From: an uncultured Clostridia bacterium
GTDB lineage: Bacteria > Bacillota > Clostridia > Oscillospirales > CAG-272
NCBI GenBank assembly: GCA_944391805.1
Contig: CALXUY010000074.1
Coordinates: 1-40,577 of the forward strand
DNA length: 40,577 bases
Reading direction: 5' to 3'
Below the pieces are notes generated by a model. It made no database searches, was not told the origin of the DNA, and worked only from the letters and a program-made list of their open reading frames with translations. How positions within the stretch are numbered: the first letter of the stretch is position 1; each line of letters begins with the position of its first letter. The translations under genes and the position numbers were made by a program. Of this stretch, positions 8,383 to 16,504 are shown one piece after another.

Positions 8383-8419
8383 AGGCGCAGCCTTTGCCGG
8401 AACGGCATTGGCTGCGCCT
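8383..8419 (+). terminator. Hairpin after the carboxypeptidase gene
   Basis: A perfect 10-bp stem (AGGCGCAGCC / GGCTGCGCCT) with a 17-base loop starts 23 bases after the stop codon. There is no proper T-tract (TCAAAC follows), so termination is possible rather than certain. It sits immediately before the dispersed repeat at 8421. Confidence 0.45.
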
Positions 8420-8420
8420 T

Positions 8421-8700
8421 CAAACTGTAGACCCAAGCAAGGGCATTCGTCAGTTTTGCTAAAGTTTTCGCCAATGCGCAAAGCGCATTTCCTTTTTTCA
8501 AAATGGCGGCAGGCGACAAATAGCCGCAAACAACCGCCATGGCGGTTGTACGAATTTTTGCTATGCAAAAAGTTCCCACGGATCCAACGCCGTGGGGCGT
8601 TGTGTCGCAAGGCACCATAGGTGCCGAACAACCGCCGGGCGGTTGTTTGATTTTCTGCTCCGCAAAAGTTTCCGTCCGCAGGCGGCGAAATTCCCTTATA
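8421..8700. repeat. Dispersed hairpin-rich intergenic repeat, copy 1
   Basis: A non-coding stretch that begins ACTGTAGACC, continues TTCGTCAGTTTTGCTAAAG and ends CGCAGGCGGCGAAATTCCC. The same start and end blocks recur at 40453-40577. In between lie five short hairpins: 8473-8489 (AATGCGC/GCGCATT), 8531-8548 (an 18-base perfect palindrome with CCATGG at its centre), 8585-8602 (CAACGCC/GGCGTTG), 8611-8625 (GGCACC/GGTGCC) and 8627-8647 (AACAACCGCC/GGCGGTTGTT). It separates two genes of opposite strand. No coding signal; it resembles a non-autonomous repetitive element. Confidence 0.7.
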
Positions 8701-8770
8701 CGGCGGCAGACCGGCGAAGGGATACACAGCGGTACACGCAGGGGCGGCTCTGTTCCCGGCGGTCCTCGGC

Positions 8771-9253
8771 CTACAGTCGCTCGGCCAGATTGATGTATTC
8801 CAATCCCGCGCGCAGTGCCAGCGCGCTGGTGTATGCGGTTCCGCCACCGTGCGAGCCTTTGAGATAGGCGATGCAGACGTCGGCTCCCTCCACGAGCTGC
8901 CGGTTGCGGAGCTGCAGAATCCCGTTGTAGTAATTGCTGCCGCTGTAGCGGACGCGGTCGGCCTGCGAGAGAATTTCCGCGTACTGCCTTCTGTCCCTCT
9001 CCTGCCAATTCTCGGCCTGTGTCGGGCAGGGGAGTACCAGCTCCAGCTCTGCCGGAAAATCCTGTTGCCGCAGCTCCAGTAAGGTCAATGCGGCCAGAGT
9101 GTCAAACCCGAGCGCACCGCCGCACCGGAACACGCGCGCGCCTGCGGCAAGCTGACGCTCCAGCTCCTGACGCAGGAGCACATGCAGACGCTCGCGTTCC
9201 TCGGGCGGAATCTGCCTGTGTCCCGTAAAGCACACCGTTCTGATCTGTTCCAT
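8771..9253 (-). CDS. SLOG-fold DUF1273/YpsA-like protein
   Basis: 160 residues. The opening VCFTGHRQIP, the internal FRCGGALGFDTLAA and the late LKGSHGGGTAYTSALAL match the DUF1273/YpsA group of the SLOG (Rossmann-like, DprA/LOG-related) superfamily, thought to bind nucleotides or nucleotide-derived ligands. The biochemical role is unknown; B. subtilis YpsA has been linked to cell division. The start at 9253 is the ATG at which family similarity begins, although the frame stays open further upstream. A probable promoter lies at 9359-9387. Monocistronic. Confidence 0.8.
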   Translation of the reverse strand: MEQIRTVCFTGHRQIPPEERERLHVLLRQELERQLAAGARVFRCGGALGFDTLAALTLLELRQQDFPAELELVLPCPTQAENWQERDRRQYAEILSQADRVRYSGSNYYNGILQLRNRQLVEGADVCIAYLKGSHGGGTAYTSALALRAGLEYINLAERL

Positions 9254-9358
9254 GTTGCAGTGTCCGGTCGGTCCCCGATGAATCGCACCGTTTGCCGACG
9301 CACCGGAACCGCTCTCCGTTTCCTTTCGTTCTGTATGAAAAAACTTTGCTCTTTTTCC

Positions 9359-9387
9359 ATTATAGCACAAAAATACTGAAAATGGAA
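9359..9387 (-). promoter_or_regulatory. Promoter of the SLOG-fold gene
   Basis: Minus strand TTCCAT (9382-9387), 17-base spacer, TATAAT (9359-9364). The -10 is perfect and the -35 weak. The rest of 9254-9705 (about 450 bases) shows no gene and no clear promoter for spoIIE; a TTCGACC box at about 9593 recalls a Spo0A box but is too short to trust. Confidence 0.65.
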
Positions 9388-9705
9388 GTGCTTTTTCAAA
9401 AATAATTCCATAATTGATTCCAAAATCGGAACGATTTGCGCGGCGAAAAAAATCGTGCGACAAAAACGGCAGGCAATCGCCTCCACTCGTTCCGATCCCG
9501 GTTTCTTCTGCCTCCCATTCGCTCTGATGCTGCACAAAGCTCGAGTATTCACAATGAAATGTCAAAAACTTCCAAATTTGGATGAGCAGACTTCGACCGA
9601 TTCTGCATGATAAAAGGAGTAAAATAGAGACGGAATTCCGAATAGGCAGGAAAATGACTGAATTTTGCTTGACGGAATGTGAACGGAAGGACGGCAGGAA
9701 AGGAA

Positions 9706-12210
9706 ATGGATGAAAAAATGCAGGAAAAGGCAAAAGAAAAACGGGAGGGCCTGACTGCCAGACTCAAGGCCAAGGATGCGTCGGTCAGCCGGCGCCGGCT
9801 GATGTGGCTGGGAAAGGAGCTGCTTTGGGGAGGCGTGGCCTACCTGTTGGGGCTGGGCAGCCTGTTGTTTGATACCAAGCCGCTTGGGGTGGCGCTGATC
9901 TGTGCCAGTCGGGGGCATCTGATCGGCATTCTCGCAGGACTGGTAATTTCCGAGCTGGCGCTCATGCAGAACCCGGTTCTGATGATCTGTACATACGCGG
10001 CGGCAACCCTGATCCGCGCGGTTTCTTATCTGCTGCTCGATTCTCCCAATGCGCGGGTCACGCTGCCGTCCCGCCTGCGCCGCAGACTCACACCCTCCGG
10101 AGAGGAGCTCGCCGAGGCGCCGGCCGGAGGCGGGCGGTCCCGGATATCCGCCTTTTGGCAGGGAGCCGGGTGCGCGCTGCGCAGCCTGCGGACCGACCTG
10201 CGCGGGCTGTTCAGCGAGAGCGTCTGTCTGCGCATGGCAACGGCTGCGGTGAGTATGCTGGTGGTGTCGCTCTACCGCATCATCGAAGGCGGCTTCCGGT
10301 ATTACGATCTGTTTGCCGCGATTTTCTCGGTACTGGTGGCGCCGGCAGCCGTGCTGGTTTTTTCGGTCTGGATCGAGGGCAGGCAGGAGAATCACATCCT
10401 CCGCGCAATCTCGGCAGGGGCTTTGATGTATGCGCTGGTGTGGTCGGCAAACTCGGCCGCCATTGCCGCCATTCCGGTTTCTGCCATTCTGGCCCTGCTC
10501 CTGCCGCTGCTGGCTTCCGAGCTTTACGGCTTCGGCTGGGGCTGCGCGGCGGGTGTGCTGTGCGGCGTGGCGTACGACCCGATGCAGGCGCCGGCGTTTC
10601 TGCTCGCCGCATTGGTATACGGTGGGATCAAATGGAAAAAGCAGAGCCGCGCCGGGGTGTCGCTCGCCTGTCTTGCGGCATGGCTCTGGTCCTTTTATGC
10701 ACAGGGGACAACCGCCTTTACGGTGGCGCTCCCGGCGTATCTCATCGCGGGCACATCCTTTACCGTGCTGGCTCGCCTGATGCAGGGTCAGCAGGCAGAG
10801 CGGGAGGGCGGAGAGGAGACCGCGCCTGATCCCGAAACCGCGCTGCGCTGCGAGCGCTCCCGGCATGAGGACTCCAACGACCGCTTCCGCGATATTTCCG
10901 AGGCATTTTCGGCGCTCTCCGAGATGTTCTATAACCTCAGCGACCGCCTGCGCCGGCCGGGAGCTTTGGATCTGCGCCGCATCTGCGACAGCTCGTTTGA
11001 TGCCTTCTGCACGGACTGCCCGAACAAAACCGTTTGCTGGGGACTGGAGTATTCGGACACGCTGGGCGTGATGAGCGGTCTGATCTCCCGTCTGCACACA
11101 AAGGGCAAGGTGACCATGGAGCAGATCCCCGCACATTTGCTGCAGCGATGCCACTCAATGGAACGGATCCTTTCCCAGATCAACACCGAGTGCGCACGCT
11201 TTACCGGCGAGCTGCTCCGCAACAACCGCACCGAAATTTTTGCAATGGACTATGAGGCGGCCGCCAATATCATCAACGACGCGCTGGAGGAGGATGCGGG
11301 GGAATACCGCTTCGACCAGGAGCTGGAGGCAAGGCTGTTCGACTATCTGACCGACGCCGGCATTGCCGTCCAGAGTGTTTCGGTTTACGGCATGCGCCGC
11401 CGCCAGCTCATCGCGCGGGGCGTGAACATCGACCGCTCCACCGTTACCATGGAGACCCTGCGGAGCGATCTGGGCGAGATGTGCGGACTGGAGCTGAGCA
11501 TGCCCGCCTTTGAGGTCGAGAACAACGTGACGTCGATGATGCTGCAGGCGCGCCGCAAGCTCTCGGTGATCGGTGCGCAGAACAATCTCTCGGCCGACGG
11601 CGGTGTGAGCGGGGACAGCATCAATCTGTTCTCAAACAAAAAGGATTATTTTTACGCGCTGATCAGCGACGGGATGGGAGCCGGGAGAGAAGCGGCGCTG
11701 ACCTCCAATCTCTGTTCTACCTTTCTGGAGAAAATGCTGCGCGCGGGCAACCGCGCCAACACCTCTCTGCGGATGCTCAACAATATGATTCTCTCCCGCT
11801 GCTCGAGCAGCGCCGGGGAGTGCTCGTCTACCATTGATCTGATCGAGCTGGACCTAATTACCGGGAGTGCCTCCTTCATCAAGGGGGGCGCCGCGCCCAG
11901 CTTTGTGGTGCGGGGAGGAACCGTGCACCGTCTGCAGGCCGGAACCGCTCCGATCGGTATTATCCGGAAGCTGGATACCCAGACCACGCGCTTTGACCTG
12001 CGCGTCGGGGACACAGTGGTGATGATCAGCGACGGCATCATGCAGGACGATCCCGACTGCAGGTGGCTCACCGGATTGCTCGGCGGCTGCGGGGAGATGA
12101 CGCCGGAAGAGCTCGTATACGAAATCTGCCTGCATGCTTCGCAGGCCCCCCAACATGACGACTGCTCCGCGGTAGCGCTGCGCATCCAACCGGCAGAGGA
12201 CGCGGGCTGA
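9706..12210 (+). CDS. spoIIE: Stage II sporulation protein E (PP2C phosphatase)
   Basis: 834 residues, full family length. About ten hydrophobic segments (residues 35-360) form the membrane domain. A central regulatory region follows, with a cysteine cluster FDAFCTDCPNKTVCW. The C-terminal PP2C domain has the metal-binding motifs SDGMGAG (about residue 655) and SDGIMQDD (about 775) and the glycine-rich strand KGGAAPSFV between them. SpoIIE dephosphorylates the anti-anti-sigma factor SpoIIAA in the forespore, which frees sigma-F, and also interacts with FtsZ at the polar septum. The ATG at 9706 follows GCAGGAAAGGAA; a GTG at 9679 in frame is an alternative. Strong evidence that the organism can sporulate. 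No terminator is evident after the gene. Confidence 0.97.
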   Translation: MDEKMQEKAKEKREGLTARLKAKDASVSRRRLMWLGKELLWGGVAYLLGLGSLLFDTKPLGVALICASRGHLIGILAGLVISELALMQNPVLMICTYAAATLIRAVSYLLLDSPNARVTLPSRLRRRLTPSGEELAEAPAGGGRSRISAFWQGAGCALRSLRTDLRGLFSESVCLRMATAAVSMLVVSLYRIIEGGFRYYDLFAAIFSVLVAPAAVLVFSVWIEGRQENHILRAISAGALMYALVWSANSAAIAAIPVSAILALLLPLLASELYGFGWGCAAGVLCGVAYDPMQAPAFLLAALVYGGIKWKKQSRAGVSLACLAAWLWSFYAQGTTAFTVALPAYLIAGTSFTVLARLMQGQQAEREGGEETAPDPETALRCERSRHEDSNDRFRDISEAFSALSEMFYNLSDRLRRPGALDLRRICDSSFDAFCTDCPNKTVCWGLEYSDTLGVMSGLISRLHTKGKVTMEQIPAHLLQRCHSMERILSQINTECARFTGELLRNNRTEIFAMDYEAAANIINDALEEDAGEYRFDQELEARLFDYLTDAGIAVQSVSVYGMRRRQLIARGVNIDRSTVTMETLRSDLGEMCGLELSMPAFEVENNVTSMMLQARRKLSVIGAQNNLSADGGVSGDSINLFSNKKDYFYALISDGMGAGREAALTSNLCSTFLEKMLRAGNRANTSLRMLNNMILSRCSSSAGECSSTIDLIELDLITGSASFIKGGAAPSFVVRGGTVHRLQAGTAPIGIIRKLDTQTTRFDLRVGDTVVMISDGIMQDDPDCRWLTGLLGGCGEMTPEELVYEICLHASQAPQHDDCSAVALRIQPAEDAG

Positions 12211-12439
12211 GCCTGCCGGTCGGTGAATCCGATCCGCGCACGGTTTGTATGAAAACAGACTTCTTGAATCGAATCACCGCCGAGGACGCGGGGAGGAATT
12301 TTTGCCGGCATGTTCCTTCCTGTGTCCTTTTTGTTTCCAATACTTTGGTTAATTTTGAACGCAAGATGAAAAAACCGAAACAATCGGTGGCATTCCGCAC
12401 AGAAAACGGCAGGATGTTACTAAATATGTCAAAAGGGGC

Positions 12440-12468
12440 TTGTATTTTTTTTTGGAGTATGGTATAAT
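12440..12468 (+). promoter_or_regulatory. Sigma-A promoter of the structured RNA / sugar transferase
   Basis: TTGTAT (12440-12445), 17-base spacer rich in T, TATAAT (12463-12468). The start codon of the next gene is about 250 bases away, which leaves room for a long leader or a separate RNA. The upstream part, 12211-12439, contains nothing I recognise. Confidence 0.8.
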
Positions 12469-12473
12469 ATACG

Positions 12474-12640
12474 AGGCTTCCGACCAAGAAGCCGCCGTTT
12501 GCCGGAAATGCGGCATCATCGGATATTGTGAGGCAAGACGCTCCCACCCCTGCGTAGGGCATCCGTGTAAGGGAGGAGTTATCTCCCACGGAGTGCTTCA
12601 ATGCTCTTGCCGCATACCAATGAAGGGACAAGTCCTTGTT
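12474..12640 (+). ncRNA. Structured leader or small RNA of unknown class
   Basis: The segment after the promoter folds strongly. A 5' hairpin GGCTTC/GAAGCC (12475-12493) comes first. Then a closing stem GGCAAGA (12532-12538) pairs with TCTTGCC (12605-12611) and encloses a small hairpin CCCT/AGGG (around 12548-12559) and a long hairpin (about 12560-12597) built on GGGAG/CTCCC and CCGT/ACGG: a three-way junction. This is riboswitch-like or sRNA-like. It does not match the T-box, SAM, c-di-GMP-I/II, c-di-AMP, TPP, SRP or 6S features I know. It precedes an exopolysaccharide-type sugar transferase. Confidence 0.5.
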
Positions 12641-12721
12641 GAAATCATGATGATAGATATAGATAGAATAATGAAAACAATGAGAGGCCCTGTCAAAAGG
12701 CGCCCGCGGAGATCATGTAGG

Positions 12722-13444
12722 ATGACAAAGGGGAAACCTTCGGAGGAAAGCGAATGCTTCTCCTCCTTTGATGAAAATTTTGACTTTCAGGTGGAGTACT
12801 CGGATGAGTACTATGAGGCTTACATCGCAAATTTTGTTCCCAATCAGAAAAAGCGGTATGGCTACCGATTTGTCAAACGCACGTTTGATATCATCGCCTC
12901 CCTGCTTGCCTTGGTTCTGCTTTCTCCTTTGGTTCTGATCATTGCCATTGCCATCAAGCTGGACTCCAAGGGTCCGGTTATTTTTAAGCAGGAGAGAATG
13001 GGAAAGGGAGGAAAGCCCTTCCGCTGCTATAAATTCCGATCCATGAAAATCGAAACGCCGCACGATTGTGCAACCTCCGTGCTGGAGAATCCGGAGCAGT
13101 ATCTCACCCGCGTGGGCAAGCTGCTGCGCAAATTGAGTCTGGATGAAATTCCGCAGTTTTACTGCTGCCTCATTGGCACCATGTCGATCATCGGACCCCG
13201 CCCGCTGGTGCTTACCGAGGAGAAGTGCAACCGGATGCGGATGCGGCTGGGTGTGTTTGCCATGCGCCCGGGCATCTCGGGCTATGCGCAGGTCAAGGGC
13301 AGGGACGACGTTTACTATAAGAACAAAGCGATCATGGATGCCGAGTATGTCAAACGCGCGTCGGTCTGGTTCGATACCAAGCTGATTTTTCAGACCGTGT
13401 TTGTGGTGCTGAACCGCAAAGGAAACCGGGATCACGGCGGCTGA
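12722..13444 (+). CDS. Undecaprenyl-phosphate sugar phosphotransferase (bacterial sugar transferase family)
   Basis: 240 residues. After an acidic N-terminus (FDENFDFQVEYSDEYYEAY) comes the family core: KRTFDIIASLLALVLLSPL (one membrane or re-entrant helix), FKQERMGKGGKPFRCYKFRSM, TRVGKLLRKLSLDEIPQF, SIIGPRPL and MRPGISGYAQVKGRD. It corresponds to the WbaP/PglC-like catalytic domain that transfers a sugar phosphate from a nucleotide sugar to undecaprenyl phosphate, the first step of exopolysaccharide or glycan assembly. The start is uncertain: GGAG lies 10 bases before this ATG, but in-frame ATGs exist upstream (12671, 12647). The likely substrates are UDP-sugars. No other polysaccharide genes adjoin it. 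Confidence 0.88.
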   Translation: MTKGKPSEESECFSSFDENFDFQVEYSDEYYEAYIANFVPNQKKRYGYRFVKRTFDIIASLLALVLLSPLVLIIAIAIKLDSKGPVIFKQERMGKGGKPFRCYKFRSMKIETPHDCATSVLENPEQYLTRVGKLLRKLSLDEIPQFYCCLIGTMSIIGPRPLVLTEEKCNRMRMRLGVFAMRPGISGYAQVKGRDDVYYKNKAIMDAEYVKRASVWFDTKLIFQTVFVVLNRKGNRDHGG

Positions 13445-13500
13445 GCGGCATGCGAGCCGAAAAATCCGGGAGATCGGCCGAAAAAATTTGCAAAAAGCTA

Positions 13501-13529
13501 TTGACAAACCTGAAATGTTGTGATATAAT
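13501..13529 (+). promoter_or_regulatory. Sigma-A promoter of the Ile T-box unit
   Basis: TTGACA (13501-13506), 17-base spacer, TATAAT (13524-13529): full consensus, directly before the T-box. Confidence 0.92.
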
Positions 13530-13540
13530 ATCCCAAAATT

Positions 13541-13820
13541 GATCAAAGGCTGTGACGAAGCCGGTAGAGAAACGCAAGTCCCCAGAGAGTCGGCGCTTGG
13601 TGCGAGCCGATGGCGAGCCTTCTCATACCCATCCCTTCCGAGCCGGAAATCCGAACGCGGGCGGTTGCCGCCGGCAAGTAGGCGTTTCCCGTGATTGCTG
13701 CGTCAATGCATAGGAATTGTTGGATTCCAAGAGTGGCGGCTTTTTGCCGCAATTTGAGTGGTACCGCGGATGTATGATACACCCGTCTCAAAGAGTATTC
13801 TTTTGAGACGGGTGTTTTTT
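13541..13820 (+). promoter_or_regulatory. T-box riboswitch 1, specifier ATC (isoleucine)
   Basis: Stem I starts at about 13548 with a GTGAC kink-turn strand and carries AGAGAG (13584-13589) and the distal GGTGCGA loop. GAAG (13557-13560) pairs with CTTC (13635-13638); GGTAGAGAA (13563-13571) pairs with TTCTC and TACC (13620-13629). The specifier ATC (13631-13633) then lies one base before the lower stem, as in B. subtilis glyQS. GAGTGGTACCGCGG (13756-13769) is the T-box sequence that contacts the tRNA acceptor end. The terminator is the 13-14-bp stem ACACCCGTCTCAAA / TTTGAGACGGGTGT followed by T6 (13779-13820). Expected action: uncharged tRNA-Ile lets transcription through. The base after the specifier is C instead of the usual purine, so Ile is likely but not certain. 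Confidence 0.85.
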
Positions 13821-13854
13821 GTCTGATTTTTGTCTGAGAAAAGGAGAGAAAACA

Positions 13855-16122
13855 ATGGCAACAGTTGATACCGAAAAGCTGTCGGAGGTCGCGCAGCGCA
13901 TCCGGGAGATGCGGGAGATTTCCGGACTGACGCCGGAGGAGATGGCCAGGCGCACAGAGGTCAGTCCCGAGGCGTACTGCCTGTATGAGAGCGGCACACA
14001 GGATTTTCCTTTTACCTTTATTCATAAGTGCGCACTGGCCTTCGGCATCGGCATCACCGATCTGCTCGAGGGGCAGAGCGCGCATCTCTCGTCCTATACC
14101 GTCACCCGTCGGGGGCAGGGACAGGAGACTGCCAAGGAGGACGGTATTGAGATTCAGAATCTTGCTCCGCTCTTCCGCAAAAAGCTGGCCGAGCCGTACT
14201 GGGTGCGTTATTCCTACAGTGAGGAGCTGCAGACACGGCCGATTCACCTGACCCGTCATTCGGGGCAGGAGTTCGATCTTGTCATGCAGGGAAGGCTCAA
14301 GGTGCAGGTCGGCGATCACATCGAGTACCTCGAGGAGGGGGACAGTATTTACTACAACAGCTCCACGCCGCACGGTATGATTGCGGTGGGGGGGGCCGAC
14401 TGCCTGTTTGTGGCGGTTGTGCTCTCGGGTGAGAACGAGGCCGAGCCGGTGATCCGGAGCACGCTGCTGCCGTCACGCACGCAGTCGGAGGGGCTTGTCA
14501 GCGAGCGCTTCATTTCGGTGACCGAAAGTGAAACCGGCTACCCCACATCCATCACCTTCCACAATGAGGATCGCTTCAACTTTGCCTTTGACGTGGTGGA
14601 CGCCATTGCCAAGCGGGAGCCGGATAAGCTGGCCATGCTGCACGTTTCGGGGGACAAAACCGAGCGTCGCTTTACCTTCAACGATATGAAGCGGGCGTCG
14701 GCGCAGTGCGCCAACTATTTCAAGTCGCTCGGAATCAAAAAGGGCGACCGCGTGATGCTGGTGCTCAAGCGGCACTATCAGTTCTGGTTCGCCATCCTGG
14801 GGCTGCACAAGCTGGGCGCCATCGTCATTCCGGCGACAAACCAGCTTCAGGAGCACGATTTCAGCTATCGCTTCCGCGCTGCCGGTGTCAGCGCCATTGT
14901 CTGTACGGCGGACGGGGATGTGGCGCATCAGGTTGAGCTGGCCGAGGCCGACGGCTGTGAGCTGAAGCAAAAGCTGCTGGTGGGCGGTGCACGCGAGGGA
15001 TGGAGAAATTTTGATGAGGAATTCCCGCTCTACAGTGCGCATTTCTACCGCACCGAGGATACCCCGTGCGGGAAGGATCCGATGCTCATGTTCTTCACCT
15101 CCGGCACCACGGGCTATCCCAAAATCGCCGTACATTCTTATCAGTACCCGCTGGCACACTACATCACGGCCAAGTACTGGCATGGTGTGAGCGAAGGGGG
15201 ATTGCATTTTACAATCTCGGATACCGGCTGGGGCAAGGCGCTCTGGGGCAAGCTCTACGGTCAGTGGCTGTGCGAGGGAGCGGTGTTCACCTACGACTTT
15301 GACCGCTTCGATGCGGCCGACATCCTGCCCATGTTCGCAAAATACCACATCACCACCTTCTGCGCGCCGCCGACCATGCTGCGCATGATGATCAAGCAGG
15401 ACATCTCGAAATACGATCTTTCATCGATTGTACACATGACCACGGCGGGAGAGGCGCTCAACCCGGAGGTCTACCGGCAGTTTGAAAAGGCCACCGGACT
15501 GCAGATTATGGAGGGCTTCGGTCAGACCGAAACCACCCTGAGCATCGCAAATCTGATCGGCGACATGCACAAGCTGGGTTCGATGGGACGGCCGGTATCG
15601 CTCTATGATGTGGATCTGCTCGATCCCGACGGCAACCCGGTGCCGGACGGCGAGACCGGAGAAATTGTCATCCGCACCGGCGATCACGTGCCCTGCGGAC
15701 TCTTTCTCGGCTACTATGGCGACGAGGAGAGAACCCGGGAGGTCTGGCATGACGGCTACTACCATACCGGCGCCACCGCCTGGCGGGATGAGGACGGCTT
15801 TTACTGGTTCGTTGGCCGTGTGGACGACGTGATCAAGTCGAGCGGCTACCGCATCGGTCCGTTCGAGATCGAGAGCGTGATCATGGAGCTGCCGTATGTG
15901 CTGGAGTGCGGCGTGTCGGCCGTGCCGGATGAGGTGCGGGGGCAGATCGTCAAGGCCAGCATCGTGCTCACAAAGGGGACCGAGCCGAGCGAAGAGCTGA
16001 AAAAAGAGATTCAGAATTACGTCAAGGCGCACACCGCGCCGTATAAATACCCGCGGGTGGTGGTGTTCCGCGAGGAGCTCCCAAAAACCATCAGCGGCAA
16101 GATTCAGCGCAATCTGTTGTGA
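13855..16122 (+). CDS. HTH-cupin-fused AMP-forming acyl-CoA synthetase, Ile T-box unit
   Basis: 755 residues. Residues 7-72 are an XRE-type HTH (VAQRIREMREISGLTPEEMA and on), residues about 120-195 a cupin (SGQEFDLVMQG, GDSIYYNSSTPHGM), and 225-755 an ANL-family ligase. Ligase motifs are FFTSGTTGYPK (about 415), GFGQTE (about 552), GRVDDVIKSSGYRIGP and the catalytic Lys749 in SGKIQR. It resembles the medium-chain (ACSM-like) group, which forms CoA thioesters from short or branched carboxylates using ATP. Oddity: the nearly invariant TGD motif reads TGA (Ala640, codon 15772-15774). The Ile T-box suggests 2-methylbutyrate as substrate (inference). AAGGAGAG precedes the ATG. Sole gene between two T-boxes; its last 115 residues almost equal those of the next ligase. 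Confidence 0.88.
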   Translation: MATVDTEKLSEVAQRIREMREISGLTPEEMARRTEVSPEAYCLYESGTQDFPFTFIHKCALAFGIGITDLLEGQSAHLSSYTVTRRGQGQETAKEDGIEIQNLAPLFRKKLAEPYWVRYSYSEELQTRPIHLTRHSGQEFDLVMQGRLKVQVGDHIEYLEEGDSIYYNSSTPHGMIAVGGADCLFVAVVLSGENEAEPVIRSTLLPSRTQSEGLVSERFISVTESETGYPTSITFHNEDRFNFAFDVVDAIAKREPDKLAMLHVSGDKTERRFTFNDMKRASAQCANYFKSLGIKKGDRVMLVLKRHYQFWFAILGLHKLGAIVIPATNQLQEHDFSYRFRAAGVSAIVCTADGDVAHQVELAEADGCELKQKLLVGGAREGWRNFDEEFPLYSAHFYRTEDTPCGKDPMLMFFTSGTTGYPKIAVHSYQYPLAHYITAKYWHGVSEGGLHFTISDTGWGKALWGKLYGQWLCEGAVFTYDFDRFDAADILPMFAKYHITTFCAPPTMLRMMIKQDISKYDLSSIVHMTTAGEALNPEVYRQFEKATGLQIMEGFGQTETTLSIANLIGDMHKLGSMGRPVSLYDVDLLDPDGNPVPDGETGEIVIRTGDHVPCGLFLGYYGDEERTREVWHDGYYHTGATAWRDEDGFYWFVGRVDDVIKSSGYRIGPFEIESVIMELPYVLECGVSAVPDEVRGQIVKASIVLTKGTEPSEELKKEIQNYVKAHTAPYKYPRVVVFREELPKTISGKIQRNLL

Positions 16123-16164
16123 TGGAATTCACAAAAAAATCACAAAATAAATGAAAATAGCCTA

Positions 16165-16193
16165 TTGACAAATCCCCGAAGATGTGATACAAT
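16165..16193 (+). promoter_or_regulatory. Sigma-A promoter of the Val T-box operon
   Basis: TTGACA (16165-16170), 17-base spacer, TACAAT (16188-16193). Confidence 0.9.
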
Positions 16194-16199
16194 GGGTAC

Positions 16200-16479
16200 C
16201 AAATCAAAGACGGTGACGGAGAGGGCACAGAACCAGCGGACTTCCAGAGAGATGGCGGACGGTGCGAGCCATTGGGACGGATTTTGTGTTTGTAGCTCCT
16301 GAGTCGGGAGGAAGAAAACGGCAGGCGCCGCGAGTAGACCCTCTCCGTGATTGCTGCGTCAAGGCATAGGAATTGCTGGATTCCAAGAGTGGCGGCTCTG
16401 CCGCAATTTGAGTGGTACCGCGGGTGTATTTTTCACACTCGTCTCAAAGTCATTATCTTTGAGGCGAGTGTGTTTTTTT
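16200..16479 (+). promoter_or_regulatory. T-box riboswitch 2, specifier GTA (valine)
   Basis: GAC-GGTGAC-GGAG (16209-16221) pairs with CTCC-TGA-GTC (16296-16305). CACAGAA (16226-16232) pairs with TTTTGTG (16282-16288). The 3' specifier loop is TTTGTAG, so the codon one base above the lower stem is GTA (16292-16294), valine, followed by the expected purine. AGAGAG and the distal GGTGCGAGCC are present, as is the T-box core GAGTGGTACCGCGG (16409-16423). The terminator stem CACACTCGTCTCAAAG / CTTTGAGGCGAGTGTG (16434-16472) is followed by T7. The 3' half is almost identical to T-box 1, so the pair arose by tandem duplication followed by specifier change. Confidence 0.9.
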
Positions 16480-16504
16480 CGCCTCACAGAGAGGAGAAGA
16501 AAGC

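Noticed and set aside
9388..9705. Spo0A box and sigma-H promoter before spoIIE
   Set aside because: Partial matches only (TTCGACC at about 9593; AGGAGT with GAAT at a wrong spacing). Not enough to annotate.
12474..12640. 6S RNA, SRP RNA or c-di-GMP riboswitch
   Set aside because: No pairing of the 5' and 3' ends with a central bubble as in 6S, no SRP tetraloop motif, no c-di-GMP core sequences.
13541..13820. Threonine (ACC) or tyrosine (TAC) as specifier of T-box 1
   Set aside because: These triplets lie inside the upper helix or at the wrong distance. The same one-base rule that gives sense codons Val and Leu in the other two leaders gives ATC here; a zero-base rule would give a stop codon in T-box 2.
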